The notes under the pieces: generated by a model
Database searches by the model: none
Told to the model about the DNA's origin: nothing
What the model saw: only the letters and a program-made list of their open reading frames with translations
In this document: piece after piece, positions 47,704 through 60,987 of the stretch
Position numbering within the stretch: the first letter of the stretch is position 1
Layout of the letters: every line of letters begins with the position of its first letter
NCBI GenBank assembly: GCA_001910725.1
Contig: MJGA01000017.1
Coordinates: forward strand, 62,001-126,000
DNA length: 64,000 nucleotides
DNA from: Phanerodontia chrysosporium
Taxonomy: Eukaryota > Basidiomycota > Agaricomycetes > Polyporales > Phanerochaetaceae
Direction: 5' to 3'
Position numbers and translations under genes: made by a program

Positions 47704-47887
47704 TCACGACTCTTCCCGTACATACACGCATTGACTGACCGTTTCTTCGCATACCTCGAGCAAACATACCCGCCCGTGTTTATTTGTACATTGTCTTATT
47801 GCCCATCAAGAATACATTCTATCTAGCTTTGCTTTTGTTTTGTATAACTACAGCATGCGATAGTACATTGCGCTGGCATTAATCCTT

Positions 47888-50142
<2,255 letters not shown>

Positions 50143-51765
50143 TCATCCCGCCCTGCGCAACTCCGTGATCCAGACAAGACCCCTGCACGGCCAGACGCGC
50201 TCGACGCGCAGACCCGCACGCGCGGCGAGCTGCGCGAGGTCTTCTGGCGTGCGCTCCTGCCCGTTCGACAGCGCGAGCATGTTAAGGTCGCGGCAGTGCG
50301 CCATGCGCAGCGCCGTCCCGTAGTTCGCGGGCAGCGGCGCCGGCGCCGGTGCGATCGCAGGCGAGCCGAGCGTCGTGTTCAGCACCTGGTCGCACACCAG
50401 CACGCGCGAGTTGGGCCCCAGCGCCGGGCGCAGCGCGGCGAGGATTGCTAGTGCGCGGTCGTCATCCCAGTCGTGTCTGCGTGTGCAGGTCAGCATGTGC
50501 TGGGAGGAGACACGGTCGCACGGAGAGTGTCTCACAGGATGTACCGCAGATTATAGACGTCTGCGCCCTTCACCGGCTGCTCGGTGAAGAAGTCGTGCGG
50601 GAGGAACGAGACGCGGTTGCCTGCGACGTGCTCTGGGAGCTCCTTCGCCCAGATGGCACGAGCCTGTTCGAGCACGGGGGCGCGATCCTCGATGACGAAC
50701 TGGAGGTGGGGATAGAGCGATCCTAGATCGAGGCACATCCCGCCTGATCCCACGAGATCAGCGCAAATCTAACAATGTTTCCCGAGATTCGCACCTACAC
50801 CGCCACCTACATCGACAACCAGGCCCTTGATCGAGTCCCAGGGATAATCTGAGGGACGATGAGTGAGTATATGCGCTGACAATGGACTGCAGATACTGAC
50901 CTACATATAGCGGCGGGCCCATTGCCCGTCCGCCGCCGCGCATCGCTAGCGAGAACATCTCGAGATCTGGCTTGGGGCCTAGCTTGCCGTCAGGATGGAC
51001 AACAGGCTCCTCGAGCCACTCCCATCGCGAGAGTTGGGTCTGGTAAAAGGAGTTGAACGCCGTGTCACGGTCCGAGTAGGAGTGGGTCTTGACGGGATCG
51101 TACAGCACTTCTGGAAGCTTGATGGACGACGCGTACTGGTCCCAGGACCTGGAATACGGACGGACAATCGGATTTTGAGCGAGCGTTGGAATTGGAGTGT
51201 GCAACTTACATAGAGATAATCCAAGCTGATAGCTCCTCATTGCCAACCAAGCACTCGCTCATGTACGTGTTGGCAAAGTACCCAGGTCGTACTTCTGTAA
51301 ATGCATGGAGCGAACAGAGGCATCGCATGATCCTAGCTACCACGCGATGAGGACTACAGTGAGCAACGAGAACATGCAACACACACCAAGCTTCTGCTCA
51401 TTGATCCCTGTCGCCTCGCCGAGCCTCTCCAACGACACACCCTCGCCGGGCTTTGCCTGCGCCAACACATCCGGCACACGTTTCTCGACAGCGATGTGCC
51501 ATGCGCGCGCCTCGAGGTACTGCGCGCAGAGCTCCATTGCGCGGGTGCGCGGGTCCTGCACGAGCGCGGCGAGCATGCCTGCGGCCCCTATCGCAGTGCG
51601 GCGTGCCTCGAAGAGCGCGTGCGACGGCACGCTGCTCGCGATGCTGGGCGGCGCGGGCGGCGCGGACGCCTCGCGCTCCCACTCTGCGATGATGGTCTCG
51701 GACGCGTCGGTGAGCGTGCGCACGAGTGCGCGGAGGGTGTCGGCTCGCTCCTGCACGGTGGACAT
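50143..51765 (-). CDS. SAM-dependent O-methyltransferase (COMT-like)
   Basis: Class of plant- and fungal-type O-methyltransferases that methylate hydroxyls of small aromatic metabolites. The N-terminal dimerisation part has TLRALVRTLTDASETIIAEW and GVSLERLGEATGINEQKL, a winged-helix signature. The SAM site VDVGGGVGGMCLDLGSLYPH appears after removing a 49-nt intron near 50745-50793. Next come VIEDRAPVLEQARAIW, VSFLPHDFFTEQPVKGADVY and the likely catalytic His in RHDWDDDRALAIL, then VLVCDQVLNTT, and DLNMLALSNGQERTPEDLAQ. It ends ELRRAG at 50143. The frame closes without added bases. Fungal members often belong to secondary metabolism, but no cluster genes are adjacent. Confidence 0.88.
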
Positions 51766-53188
51766 GGCGGTCTATGGGTCTGGGGTCCAGCCGCGTGTGC
51801 GATGGGTATATAGTGGGCGTCCGAAGAGAGGGGTCTGCGGACCGCCGCGGCCATAATGTCCGTGAGATAGGATGCTGTGTCGCGTGCGACGAGTCAGGAG
51901 TCGCTGAATAGCCTGCACCGGCAGCCTGAGGATATCGGCCAACAAAAGATGCATCGCTCTCGATGGATCAGCGTAAAATACGCATGCTGTGAGGGAAGGA
52001 GGTTGCTGGAGTACAGTATGCTCCACGGGCGAACAGATGCGAGAGCTGAGCTCGAAACGCGCCGGCACAGATCGGCACAGCTGATACCTTGGTGGCGTGG
52101 GAAATGATGCGCTCTCAGTTGTATTCTAGTACTGTGCCTCCTGTCCGAGCGAGGTCCCAACGCAGATGTTGCGGCTCAACAATTACCATAGAACAACGAC
52201 TAGCCAGAGCTCTCTGATATTTAATTGGCATGCATCTACAGGACTGAGCACCATGAAACGCAACTCTTCGTGCAGCGCGTCGATCCGCTACTGCATACTG
52301 CATCTGCGGACACTACCCGCGACATGCAGTGGATAATGGTGTGAACAGTCGTGTCACCGTATCATATCTCCGCGCAGCCAGGGCTCCCGGCGAGTGTTTC
52401 ATCTGCAGACAGCGCGTCTGCGAGCATTGCACGCCGTCCATCATGGACTCGAGAGAGAGACCACACTTCCTGCGGGACCTGGCGGAATGCACCTTCGTTC
52501 TTCATTTCTCGCAACACTGCGCGGAAATAGGGCGAAGAATGGGATCGGCGGGTGTCACCGCAGAGCACAGACACCCAATCATCCGAGTCGCTCCCAGCAA
52601 GCAGTGACGCGCCGCACATAGCGTAGCTCCCCACGTCTTCAGGAGGCGCATATCTGTGGCTGTCCTCGTGGGCACAAAACACACACATCTGGCAACCCCG
52701 AGAGGTCAACAGCCGTGTGCGACATCGCGCCGCGCAATGGAAGGCTGTGGCTCACATGGGGGCTATGACTGCGTTCCAGAGTACGGTAGCTTGCGCACAT
52801 TACGAGCACGCGTGCACATCAGGAACCCGAATTCGTGCGGGAGATGCAAAAAATCTCGTAGTATTTTTAGCAAGACACTCACTCCTCTGCGCCCAAGCTG
52901 ACCACAGTCAGAGGACAATGCGTCTCACCGCCGCTGCAACGACAACCACGGCCGTCCTGTAACTCCATACCACACGCACAGCCCGGCGCGGGCGCCCGTC
53001 CACCTACGAGCTAACACCGCGCGCTGGAGCTGGCGCCTCGCGGGACTGATGAGAGGTGCTTCCGGAAAGCACAAAACCAATGCATCGCATGCTGCCACAC
53101 ATGATCACGCATGGAGAAGCAAAATAACAGCTTAGAATAAACAACAGCGCAGGTGATACACACACAGACACCTGCACGAAAGACGGCA
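51766..53188. other. Intergenic stretch
   Basis: No gene is recognised. A 115-codon minus-strand frame (52362-52709, MTSRGCQMCVFCAHEDS) has no family signal or splice context and is left uncalled. Confidence 0.4.
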
Positions 53189-56100
53189 CTACGCAGAGAC
53201 AGCCACGCTTGCACCGACGTCCACGTCCATCCCCGCCCACTCCTCGTCTTCCTCTTCCTGAGGCTGCACGCCGTCGTCCCCATACCGGTCCACATCATCG
53301 TCCGCGTCGAGGCCAAGCAGCCCGTCGTCCATCTCGCCGAGCAGATAGTCCACGACGTAGCTCTCCTGCACGAGCTTCTCCATGCGCGCGAGGTGGCGCT
53401 CGGTGTAGGGCACGAGCGCCTCGACGAGCTCGCGCAGCGCCGACGCGCCGCGGCCGTCGCTCTTGGGCGCGCCCGCATCCCCTGGCGCATCCCGAGCGCG
53501 AGCGCGCCGAGCCCGCTGAGCGCCGCCGCCGCATCGAACGCGTGCGCGATCTCGTCCGCGCGCCGCAGCTTCACGACCGCATGCAGCACGCGCTGCGCGA
53601 CGGTGCTCGTCTTCGCGTGCGCATTCCAGTCGCGGACGTAGCGCAGGAGCTTCGCGAGGTCCGGCCCGCTGAGCGTGCGCACGACCTCGTCGACGGCGGG
53701 GTGCCCCGTGAGAGACGCGGCGCACGCCGGGTCCGTCGCGCCGGGGAGGTTCTTGAAGAGCGTGTGCAGCCGGCCGGGCTGCTCCATCGAGAGCGCGAGC
53801 AGGATCGCATTGCGGTAGTCGTGCAGCGAGAGGTAGTTCATGAAGTCCTGTTCCCTGATGGAAGCACACAGCCGTTAGTGTTGCGCCGAGTGAGAGTATA
53901 TGTGTTCACTTACTTGAGAACCATGTCCGCGCGCTTCGCCTCCTTCTCCTGCTCCTGCTCCTCTGTGCAGTCCTCCCAGAACGTCACCACCGAGTCCGCG
54001 GCGCCAGAGACGACGGTGCGCTCGTCGGCGCTGACGGCAAGGGCCCACACCTTGTCCTCGTGGTTGTCCATTGTCGCCGCGCAGGACTCGTCGCGGACGT
54101 TCCAGAGCTTGACGAGGCCGTCGCTGGCCGTGCTGACCATCTGCATTCCCGCGTTGATGAAGTCGACCCGGAGGACCGAGTTGCTGTGGCCCTCGAACGT
54201 CTTGATGCACGTGAAGTCGTCGAGGTTCCAGAGCTTCACGGTCTTGTCGCCGCTGCCCGTCGCGAGCACCCGCTCTGTGCGGCCGAAGCGCACGGTCCAG
54301 ACGCCGCGCTTGTGGCCCTTGCAGGTGCCCAACAGCTTGATCTCGCCCTTCACCGTCCCGCTGTCGTACATCACATACTGGATCTCCCAGACCTTCGCCG
54401 TCTTGTCCTGCGAGCCGGACACAAGCAGCCGGTCGTTCGGTGCGACGTCTAGCGCGTTGATGTCCTTGTCGTGCGCCTTGTGTGTCGCCAGGCTCTTGCA
54501 CTTGACGGGCTGCGCACCGGCGTCATACTCGAGCGGCACGGGGGACAGGTCCCACATTTTGATCGTGCGATCCTGGCTGCCCGTGAACATGAAGCGCAGG
54601 CCAGCCTCAGTCGAGTCGGCGTATGCCTTGCGCGACATAGCAATGGCGCCGACGCTCTCGGCGTGGCCTTCGCAGACTGCAACGCACCCCCACTCGGGAA
54701 CCGATGTGCTAAGTGCGTCCGCGTCGCGGGCAGCGGCCGTTGGCGCCCATATCCGCGCGGAACGGTCCTTGCTGCCGCTGGCGAGGACGCGGCCCTGCGC
54801 GCCCTTGTCAAGGCACAGGACAATCTCTGAATGGCCGGAGAGCAGGCGCGCGTCCAGGGACTTGGTGGAGTAGACCCGGATAAGCGACGAGTTGGTAGCC
54901 AATGCGAGGTGGGTGTCAATGAGGCTCGGAGATACAGAGGACCCTGCCTGCGGCGCCGGTAGATGGGGAGAAATCAATGCGGCGTCCACTATCTCGTCGT
55001 TGAACCCGATCAACTGTCGGGTGAGCGAGCGGGTCGCAAGCGAATGGAAGAGGATATTTTGGTCGGCGTGCACCGACACGACGGTTGCGGATGACGGCAC
55101 GTATCTAGAACCGACAGTTTAGCACAAACTCTTTAGCACAGGGTACTGCGGCTGCTTACAATGCGTCCACAATCTGGCGCTGCTCTTCCTGATCCTCGGA
55201 GACGTTGTCCAGCTCCTGGCCGAGTGTGTACAGCACCTCGCCCTTCTGCACGTCCCAGATCTTGACGACCCCCTTTTCGCCGCCGGTGTAAATCTGGAGC
55301 TTGCTGGCCCGGGATGTCGTGCCGACGAGATCCTCGTCCTGGCGCAGGAGGCCGACGGCTTCTACGCGCTCAAGCACCGGGATGGTCTTGACCAGGGTCG
55401 GCGCACCGTCCTTTTCTTTGCCCTTCGCTTTACTGCTCTTCGACTTGAAGCCTTCAGCTGGTTTTGACGAGATGTCCCAGACAAGGACGACCGAGTCGCG
55501 ACCACCGCTGACGAGCCACTTGCCGTCCCGCGAGACGTCAAGACCTCTTGGGACAGAGACATGGCCTTCCAGAACGGCTTCCGGCTTCGCCGCAGCACCA
55601 GACCGTGCAGCGGCGCAGAGAGGTCGAAGATGCGGATCTTGGTGTCGACGGAGGCGGTGACGAGCTGCATCTTCTGCTCACGGCCGACCGAGGAGGGGTC
55701 AAAGGGGTAGTTGAAGACAAGGGCGCTCACGACGCCGCCGTGGCCCTTGAAGACGTGCGTCACGTAGCCGCGGACGATGTCCCAGACCTTGACGACACCG
55801 TCGGCGGAGCCAGACGCAAGGTAGGTCGAGGTGGGGTCGGTCCGGCAGACGTGCACGGGTGCGTCGTGTGCGCGCGCGACGACGCGCACGGGCTGCACAT
55901 GTTTTGAGAGGGGCGTCGTGTCTTTTGGAAGTTCATATATGCGGAGGGCCATGGCCGAGGTGAAGAGGCAGAGGTGTGTCGAGGCGGGCGAGATGCACAT
56001 GGAGGTGATCGACTCTGTGTCCTGCGTGAAATGAGCATCGGCGGCGGCGCGGACGGCTATGTGGCACGCACCCCGCAAAGCGACATATCTCCCGCCCCTC

Positions 56101-56309
56101 TCTAACATCCGTGAGGACCGCCTCCTCGCCGACGACGGTGACGAGCTTCGTTCCATCCGGGGTGACCGCTACTGGTCCGCCGGTGTACAGCGGCGCGATG
56201 ACTCTCGCTTTTTTGAATCTGCAAGAGGCCTGTCAGGCAGAGCGCAGCACAGCAAGCAGAAGCATACCTACGCAGTTTTGAGCTTTGGGCGGGACGACGT
56301 CGAGGCCAT
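53189..56309 (-). CDS. Utp13, U3 snoRNP/SSU processome WD40 protein
   Basis: Utp13 is a tandem WD40 protein of the UTP-B module, needed for 18S rRNA processing in the nucleolus. The start is MASTSSRPKLKTA, then FKKARVIAPLYTGGPVAVTP. WD repeats follow: ASGSADGVVKVWDIVRGYVT, VTASVDTKIRIFDLSAPLHG, SRDGKWLVSGGRDSVVLVWD, TGGEKGVVKIWDVQKGEVLY, ASGSKDRSARIWAPTAAA, FTGSQDRTIKMWDLSPVPLE, VSGSQDKTAKVWEIQYVM, ATGSGDKTVKLWNLDDFTCI and STASDGLVKLWNVRDESCAA. The C-terminal helical Utp13 domain reads FMNYLSLHDYRNAILLALSM to SYVVDYLLGEMDDGLLGLDA. Introns fit near 55105-55159, 53855-53911 and two near the 5' end. One-base breaks: near 55590 and near 53482 (a G run; one G gives RQGDAGAPKSDGRG). The 5' splice after CRFAG does not close exactly. 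Confidence 0.92.
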
Positions 56310-57078
56310 GGCGGAGGCGGGAGGCGGTAATTACCAGAGACGAAAGGTCAGCTCGCAAGCGCCGCCGCCAACATTTTCTTTCAGGAGGCGCGCGCGGGCG
56401 GGGGCAGGCTAGGCGCCGGAGGGCAGCTCGGCAGGTGCCGGGGTTGTTTGCGCTTGTTGCGCTTGTTGGCCCCCGCCTTCCGGATATGGCGAAGCTTGTT
56501 GGAAAAGCCAGGAGCGGGAGGGCGGATCGCACGCATCGCACGCAGCTGGGAGATCACAGCCGGTCATGCACGCCTCGAGGACACGGCCCAGCATGCGTCC
56601 TCGCAGATCAGAAGCGTCTTCATAACGGCACCGCCGCCGCACCTCCCGCCCACTAGAACTACGCGGAATGGAGAATCGTCGTCGGCCCACCTCATGTGCA
56701 AGCCAGCTGACAGGCTCGCGCTACGGCCGCCCTCCTCCCTCGCGGCCCTCGTGCCCCCTTCCAGGAGAACGTCGCAGGGTCGGACACGACCTAGTCAGAT
56801 GCACCATTCCCCCCGTCGTCCTCCCGGCCTCGTGCTCTGCTGCTGTCTGTGCCGCTGAAACCCGGTTTTATTGCGGAGGCCCAGAGGCTAGAAGTCGTCA
56901 TCGCTTCGTAACGGTTCGTAGCTAGAGTACAAAGCAAGAAGAACGCGTATATGGAATACGACAGAAAGATCCCCGATGTGGACCGCCCCAATGACGACCG
57001 GGCCACACCGTCGTGGTAACCCAAAAAGCGTAAAAAAGCCCCATGAGAAGGAAAGATAGTCTGGCATACCACACAATT
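56310..57078. other. Intergenic stretch
   Basis: Utp13 promoter and the 3' end of the forkhead gene; no gene is seen. Confidence 0.45.
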
Positions 57079-58714
57079 TTACATCGCAGCAAGGCCAAAG
57101 CGGGTCTGGTACGACCGCAACCGTTCCTCCGCCATGCGCCGAAGGCGGGCCTCCTCGTCGGCCGCACGCTCTGCCTCGACGCGACGGCGTGTCTCGTCCT
57201 CGAGACGGCTCTCCGCCATCTTCAGGGCCTGCTTGGCCCGCGCAGCGTCCGTCTCTGCCCTCGTCAACGAGTTTGACAGCCGGATGGTCAGGGCCTCCTG
57301 ATCGCTCGAGTGTCGCTTCAGGGCTTCTATCTCCTGTCTCAGACGCATGACGGTGGGATCGTGCGCGGATGACACGACTCCCGGGTCGTACGGCGACGAG
57401 AATGCGCCCTGCAGACCCGACCGTCCAGGCTGATGAGATTGGTGCGCCGGCATGTGGTTCGGATGGCTCGTGTGATTCGTATGGTTAGGATGACTCGAGT
57501 GCACCGCATGGTTGGCATGCGAGGGATGCGAGTGAGTAGAATGTGAGTGTGTAACTGGGCTATGGCCTGACGAATGGTAGCCGGTGCTGGCCGTCGAACT
57601 GGACGCAGCAGACAGCGGTGCCTGGTAGTGTGGGTAGGCAGAGGAGTGCACGATCGGCTCGTCCTCGCTGAAGTCTTCGTCCGAGATCGTCTGCGGTCCC
57701 CCCGGGCCCCAGTCCATCTCGTCATCGTCGTCATCGTCGTACGGGCTCCCGCGCACCGCAGACGTCTGGAACGAGTGGGCGTCCACCGGCCGTAGACGCG
57801 TCGACGAAGACGGGGCCACGGGGGTGGAGGCGGGTGCGTGCTGTGTGTGCCGTGGGCGCTGTGCGAGCTGTCCTCCCGACGGGGCGGGGGCGGGAGCGGC
57901 GGGGGTACGGCGCGCTGGGGCGGCGGGGAGGTGATGAGTGGCGCGGGAACTGGGCTTGGCTGGTGATGCTCCATCCTTATCGGCATCATGGGCATGTACG
58001 GCCTCTCCATCATCGGACCAGGATTGGTCTGGATGATGATGTCCTTCTGGGTGCGCCCGCGCTTGCGTGGGCGCTTAGTGCCCGGAGGGGCCTCGAGGTT
58101 GACGGTCCAATACGAACCAAAGCCAGGATCAGTCGCTGGCCGTTGTTGACGTTCGAAGAGACGGTTCAGGGACAGGTGATGCCGCACCGATTGCTGTGGT
58201 GCAGGACAGGAACGTGTGGACGGGCGTGAGAAAATATCGCAGAGGCGGGCAGGAACACATACCTTCCATGCGGGTCCTGCAGTTTTGTAATATGGGTATT
58301 TCTTCTCCATGGCAGCATAGATCTCTCTTATCGTCAGCCGTTTCTTGGGGGAACCGAGGATGGCACATCGGAGGATGACGGGGAGCGTATGTTGTGGCCG
58401 GCCGTTGGTATCTGGGAGGCAGGCGAGGGTATCGGGGCAGTCGGGATGGGGCTCGTGGGGGCGCATGACGATGTCGGTCTGGGCATAATAGTTGGACTCG
58501 GCGGCGGCCCGTTCGTAGGCCATGGTGTTGGGCGGAGGTGGGGAGGGACTGCTGGACGACTGCTGTTGAGCATGCTGCTGCAATCTGGGAATGAGGTCAG
58601 CAGGCGGCGAAAGGGGCCGCGGGGGGCGCGCGGCGGGGGCGACCGAGGATCCACGCACCTCATGTCCCGCTCCTGGCTGCTCTCCGGGTTGAGGAGGCTG
58701 TTGAGGCTCGCCAT
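57079..58714 (-). CDS. Forkhead (FOX) transcription factor
   Basis: Winged-helix DNA-binding regulator. After MASLNSLLNPESSQERDMR and an 80-nt-class intron come a Gln/Ser/Pro stretch and the forkhead domain: HTLPVILRCAILGSPKKRLT, IREIYAAMEKKYPYYKTAG, PAWK then, after an intron near 58193-58263, QSVRHHLSLNRLFERQQRPA and GFGSYWTVNLEAPPGTKRPR. The helix-3 core SVRHHLSLN is intact. A basic segment (KRPRKRGRTQKD) may be the nuclear signal. Downstream are Pro-rich and acidic (DDDDDDEMDWGPGG) stretches, a His/Asn-rich repeat (HPNHTNHTSHPNH) and a C-terminal coiled coil (MRLRQEIEALKRHSSDQEAL to AEERLRSYQTRF). One base is missing near 57815. Confidence 0.88.
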
Positions 58715-59442
58715 GGCGGACGAGGGCGGCGATCAGGGAGGGGGTGGTGGTGTGTGGGTGAAAGGTGAGTATGGCAGAATTTAGCGGTGTTGTCCTGTGG
58801 GTCCAGCCGGCGTGCAGGTCCATTGTTGTTTTCCTTGTCCAGATCCGCCCTGCCGATCCGCCGCCGGTCCCCGTCTGGACCTCTTACCCGTCTCGGCCGT
58901 GCCTTGTCTCCTCTCGCGTGGCCTATCCCCGCATATATTCCCCGACACACAAAACCCCCTAAAAAGACTGAAAACAAAAAGTCTCCGCCGTCGGCACCGT
59001 CGCAGTGCTCAGTGCGGCCGCCCGTGGCCGACGGGCAAAGCGACAGCGGCCGCAACGACCTCGGCACATCTCAGGTCCCCTAAGCTCAATCATTCGCACA
59101 CAACCCACGAGACGTCTCCGCAGGACCGTGCGAGGTCCCCAGAACATAATCCACACGTAATCGCCAGGCTGGGCCCCCTCCTCAAGCCCTCCTATTCGAC
59201 AACACCGTGGAAAGCGGCGCGCCGGGTCGCCACGATAATGCCCCATATCGATAGGTGTGAGGCAACGTGTGTCCCATCATCACGACACGTCAACCGTGTG
59301 ATGTCCCCCGCCCATACGGCTGCAGATGTGGACCAACAGCATAGCAAACGTCGGTGATGGCTACTAATATACAACTGAAGGGTATCTTCCGAATGGAATC
59401 ATTCCGGAAAAACAGAATCCAAGAGAAATGTTCGTCGGCCCT
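58715..59442. other. Intergenic stretch upstream of the forkhead gene
   Basis: Probably the forkhead promoter and the NIPSNAP 3' end; nothing else is supported. Confidence 0.45.
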
Positions 59443-60694
59443 CTACTTGAGGGGCGAGTACGGGAGCGGCTCCAGAATGTATGAATCCATAAACTTGGAA
59501 AAGTGGGCAGTCTACACATCCCTGTCAGATCGTGCTGCTCGGGGTGAGTGCTATATCACGAACCTTGCTGACTGTCTCCGACCACCCCTCGAGCTGCCAT
59601 GCCTTCTCTCGGGTCTCCTTCCGAGCGTGGAGGTTCCTGTACCCATGTCAGCCATAGACATGACACCCGCTGGTCATGACACGCACGGATACTGCCACAT
59701 ATGATAAACCTGGTGCAGGCGACCAATCTGCGAGAACCAAGCACCGACAGGTGCGACAAACTTCCGACGCGCCTCGATGCCCTTTCGCCTGCCATACCCT
59801 CGTGGTCAGTGCGGGCATTGGCTCATATACTGGGCGGAGAGCTCTCACCAGGCCTGCTCCCATTCGAGCAGCGTGCCTGCCTTTAGCTGGTACTTGCGTA
59901 ATTCGAAGATGCCGCCCTCCGAGTGTGGCGGTGCAGTCGGGAAAAATGCGAACTCCTGGCACAGCTGCGACTCCCGCGAGTTCAAATAGGGTATCATCTT
60001 CTGGTACGCCTTCATGTACTGCGCGCGACCTCAACGTCATGCAGGGCCAAATTCGGTGACGACGCTTACTTCTTTGTTGCCCCTGATCTTGGCGACCGTC
60101 TGGTCGTAGCCGTCGTAGTTCTCATACTCCAAAATGTGGACTACGCGCCATGCGCATCAGTGCGGGAAGACGCGAGTCAATGCGCAAGGACGTACAAAAC
60201 ATATCCTGCTCGCCTACCACCACTTCCCAACTTCCAGACAACTTTACGTGTAACGACGGGTCGTCCTTAATTGCGGCATAGTAGTCCTCTCTGTGCAGTC
60301 ATTCATCCTGTGAGCGAGCCGTGTGCAACGCACACGACATGAGGGGTACGCACGCAGCTTTCTTGTACTCCTGGACTTCGCTCGGCTTGACCTTGTGCAC
60401 TGCACAGGAGACGTTAGGGGGCGGCCGGCACGCTCAACGGGGTTACGTACTCTCGAACCCATGCACATACTTCCCGCGTGCAACCAGCCTCGAGTGCTGC
60501 TGGATCTGCACATCTCCCTCCTGCTGGGCTTTAGGAGAGCCATGGAGTATCGTCTGCATGCAGCCAATCGAGTCTGGTTAGCGCAATGGTTCCATCGCGT
60601 CACTGGAGCTGACCTGAACGGATATGGCACGCCGGGCTTGCGAGGCCAGCGACGAGGAGACAGGGAGCATGGACGCGCCGAGACGTGGCAGCAT
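59443..60694 (-). CDS. NIPSNAP family protein, probably mitochondrial
   Basis: NIPSNAP proteins are mitochondrial; animal members help recruit autophagy factors to damaged mitochondria. The start MLPRLGASMLPVSSSLASQA, then RRAISVQ, is a typical basic, Ser-rich import presequence. The first family domain has QIQQHSRLVARGKYVHGFE, KVKPSEVQEYKK and HILEYENYDGYDQTVAKIRG. The second has YMKAYQKMIPYLNSRE, GGIFELRKYQLKAGTLLEWE, RRKFVAPVGAWFSQIGRLHQ, VYHMWQYPNLHARKETREKA and MDSYILEPLPYSPLK, with the stop at 59443. About seven short introns fit (for example near 59770-59828, 59639-59689 and 59496-59545). The join after the presequence does not close exactly and may hide one lost base. Divergent from the next gene (293 bases between starts). 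Confidence 0.87.
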
Positions 60695-60987
60695 GTCTTA
60701 GCGTGTATGCCGAGGGTGTTAAACGTGTTGTAGAGCGTAGAAAGGTGCACAAAGGGCTGGTTCGTCGCGGTCGTCGTCGTCGGGAGGGGTGGTTTGGTGC
60801 GAGGCCTGTGAATTACGCTGCCCTTTAAGCGCTCCGCACTAACGACGTAAGCGGGGTAGGTAAGCAAAAATGGTTATCCCGCCATCACTTCCGATCGTCC
60901 TTAGAGCGCTGCTCATCATTGTCGAGCCCGACGCCCGACTCTTCCTTCTCCTGCCATCTACTTATCACATCTTACTTGGACCAGGAC

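Noticed and set aside
52362..52709. 115-codon minus-strand gene with Cys residues
   Set aside because: No family signal, no splice context and no codon pattern distinct from neighbouring intergenic frames.
53209..54873. 554-codon plus-strand open frame
   Set aside because: It is the antisense shadow of the Utp13 WD40 exon, rich in Arg/Pro/Ser and without motifs.
60244..60867. 207-codon minus-strand frame as a separate gene
   Set aside because: It runs through exons and introns of the NIPSNAP gene in the wrong phase; the spliced model explains the conserved residues.
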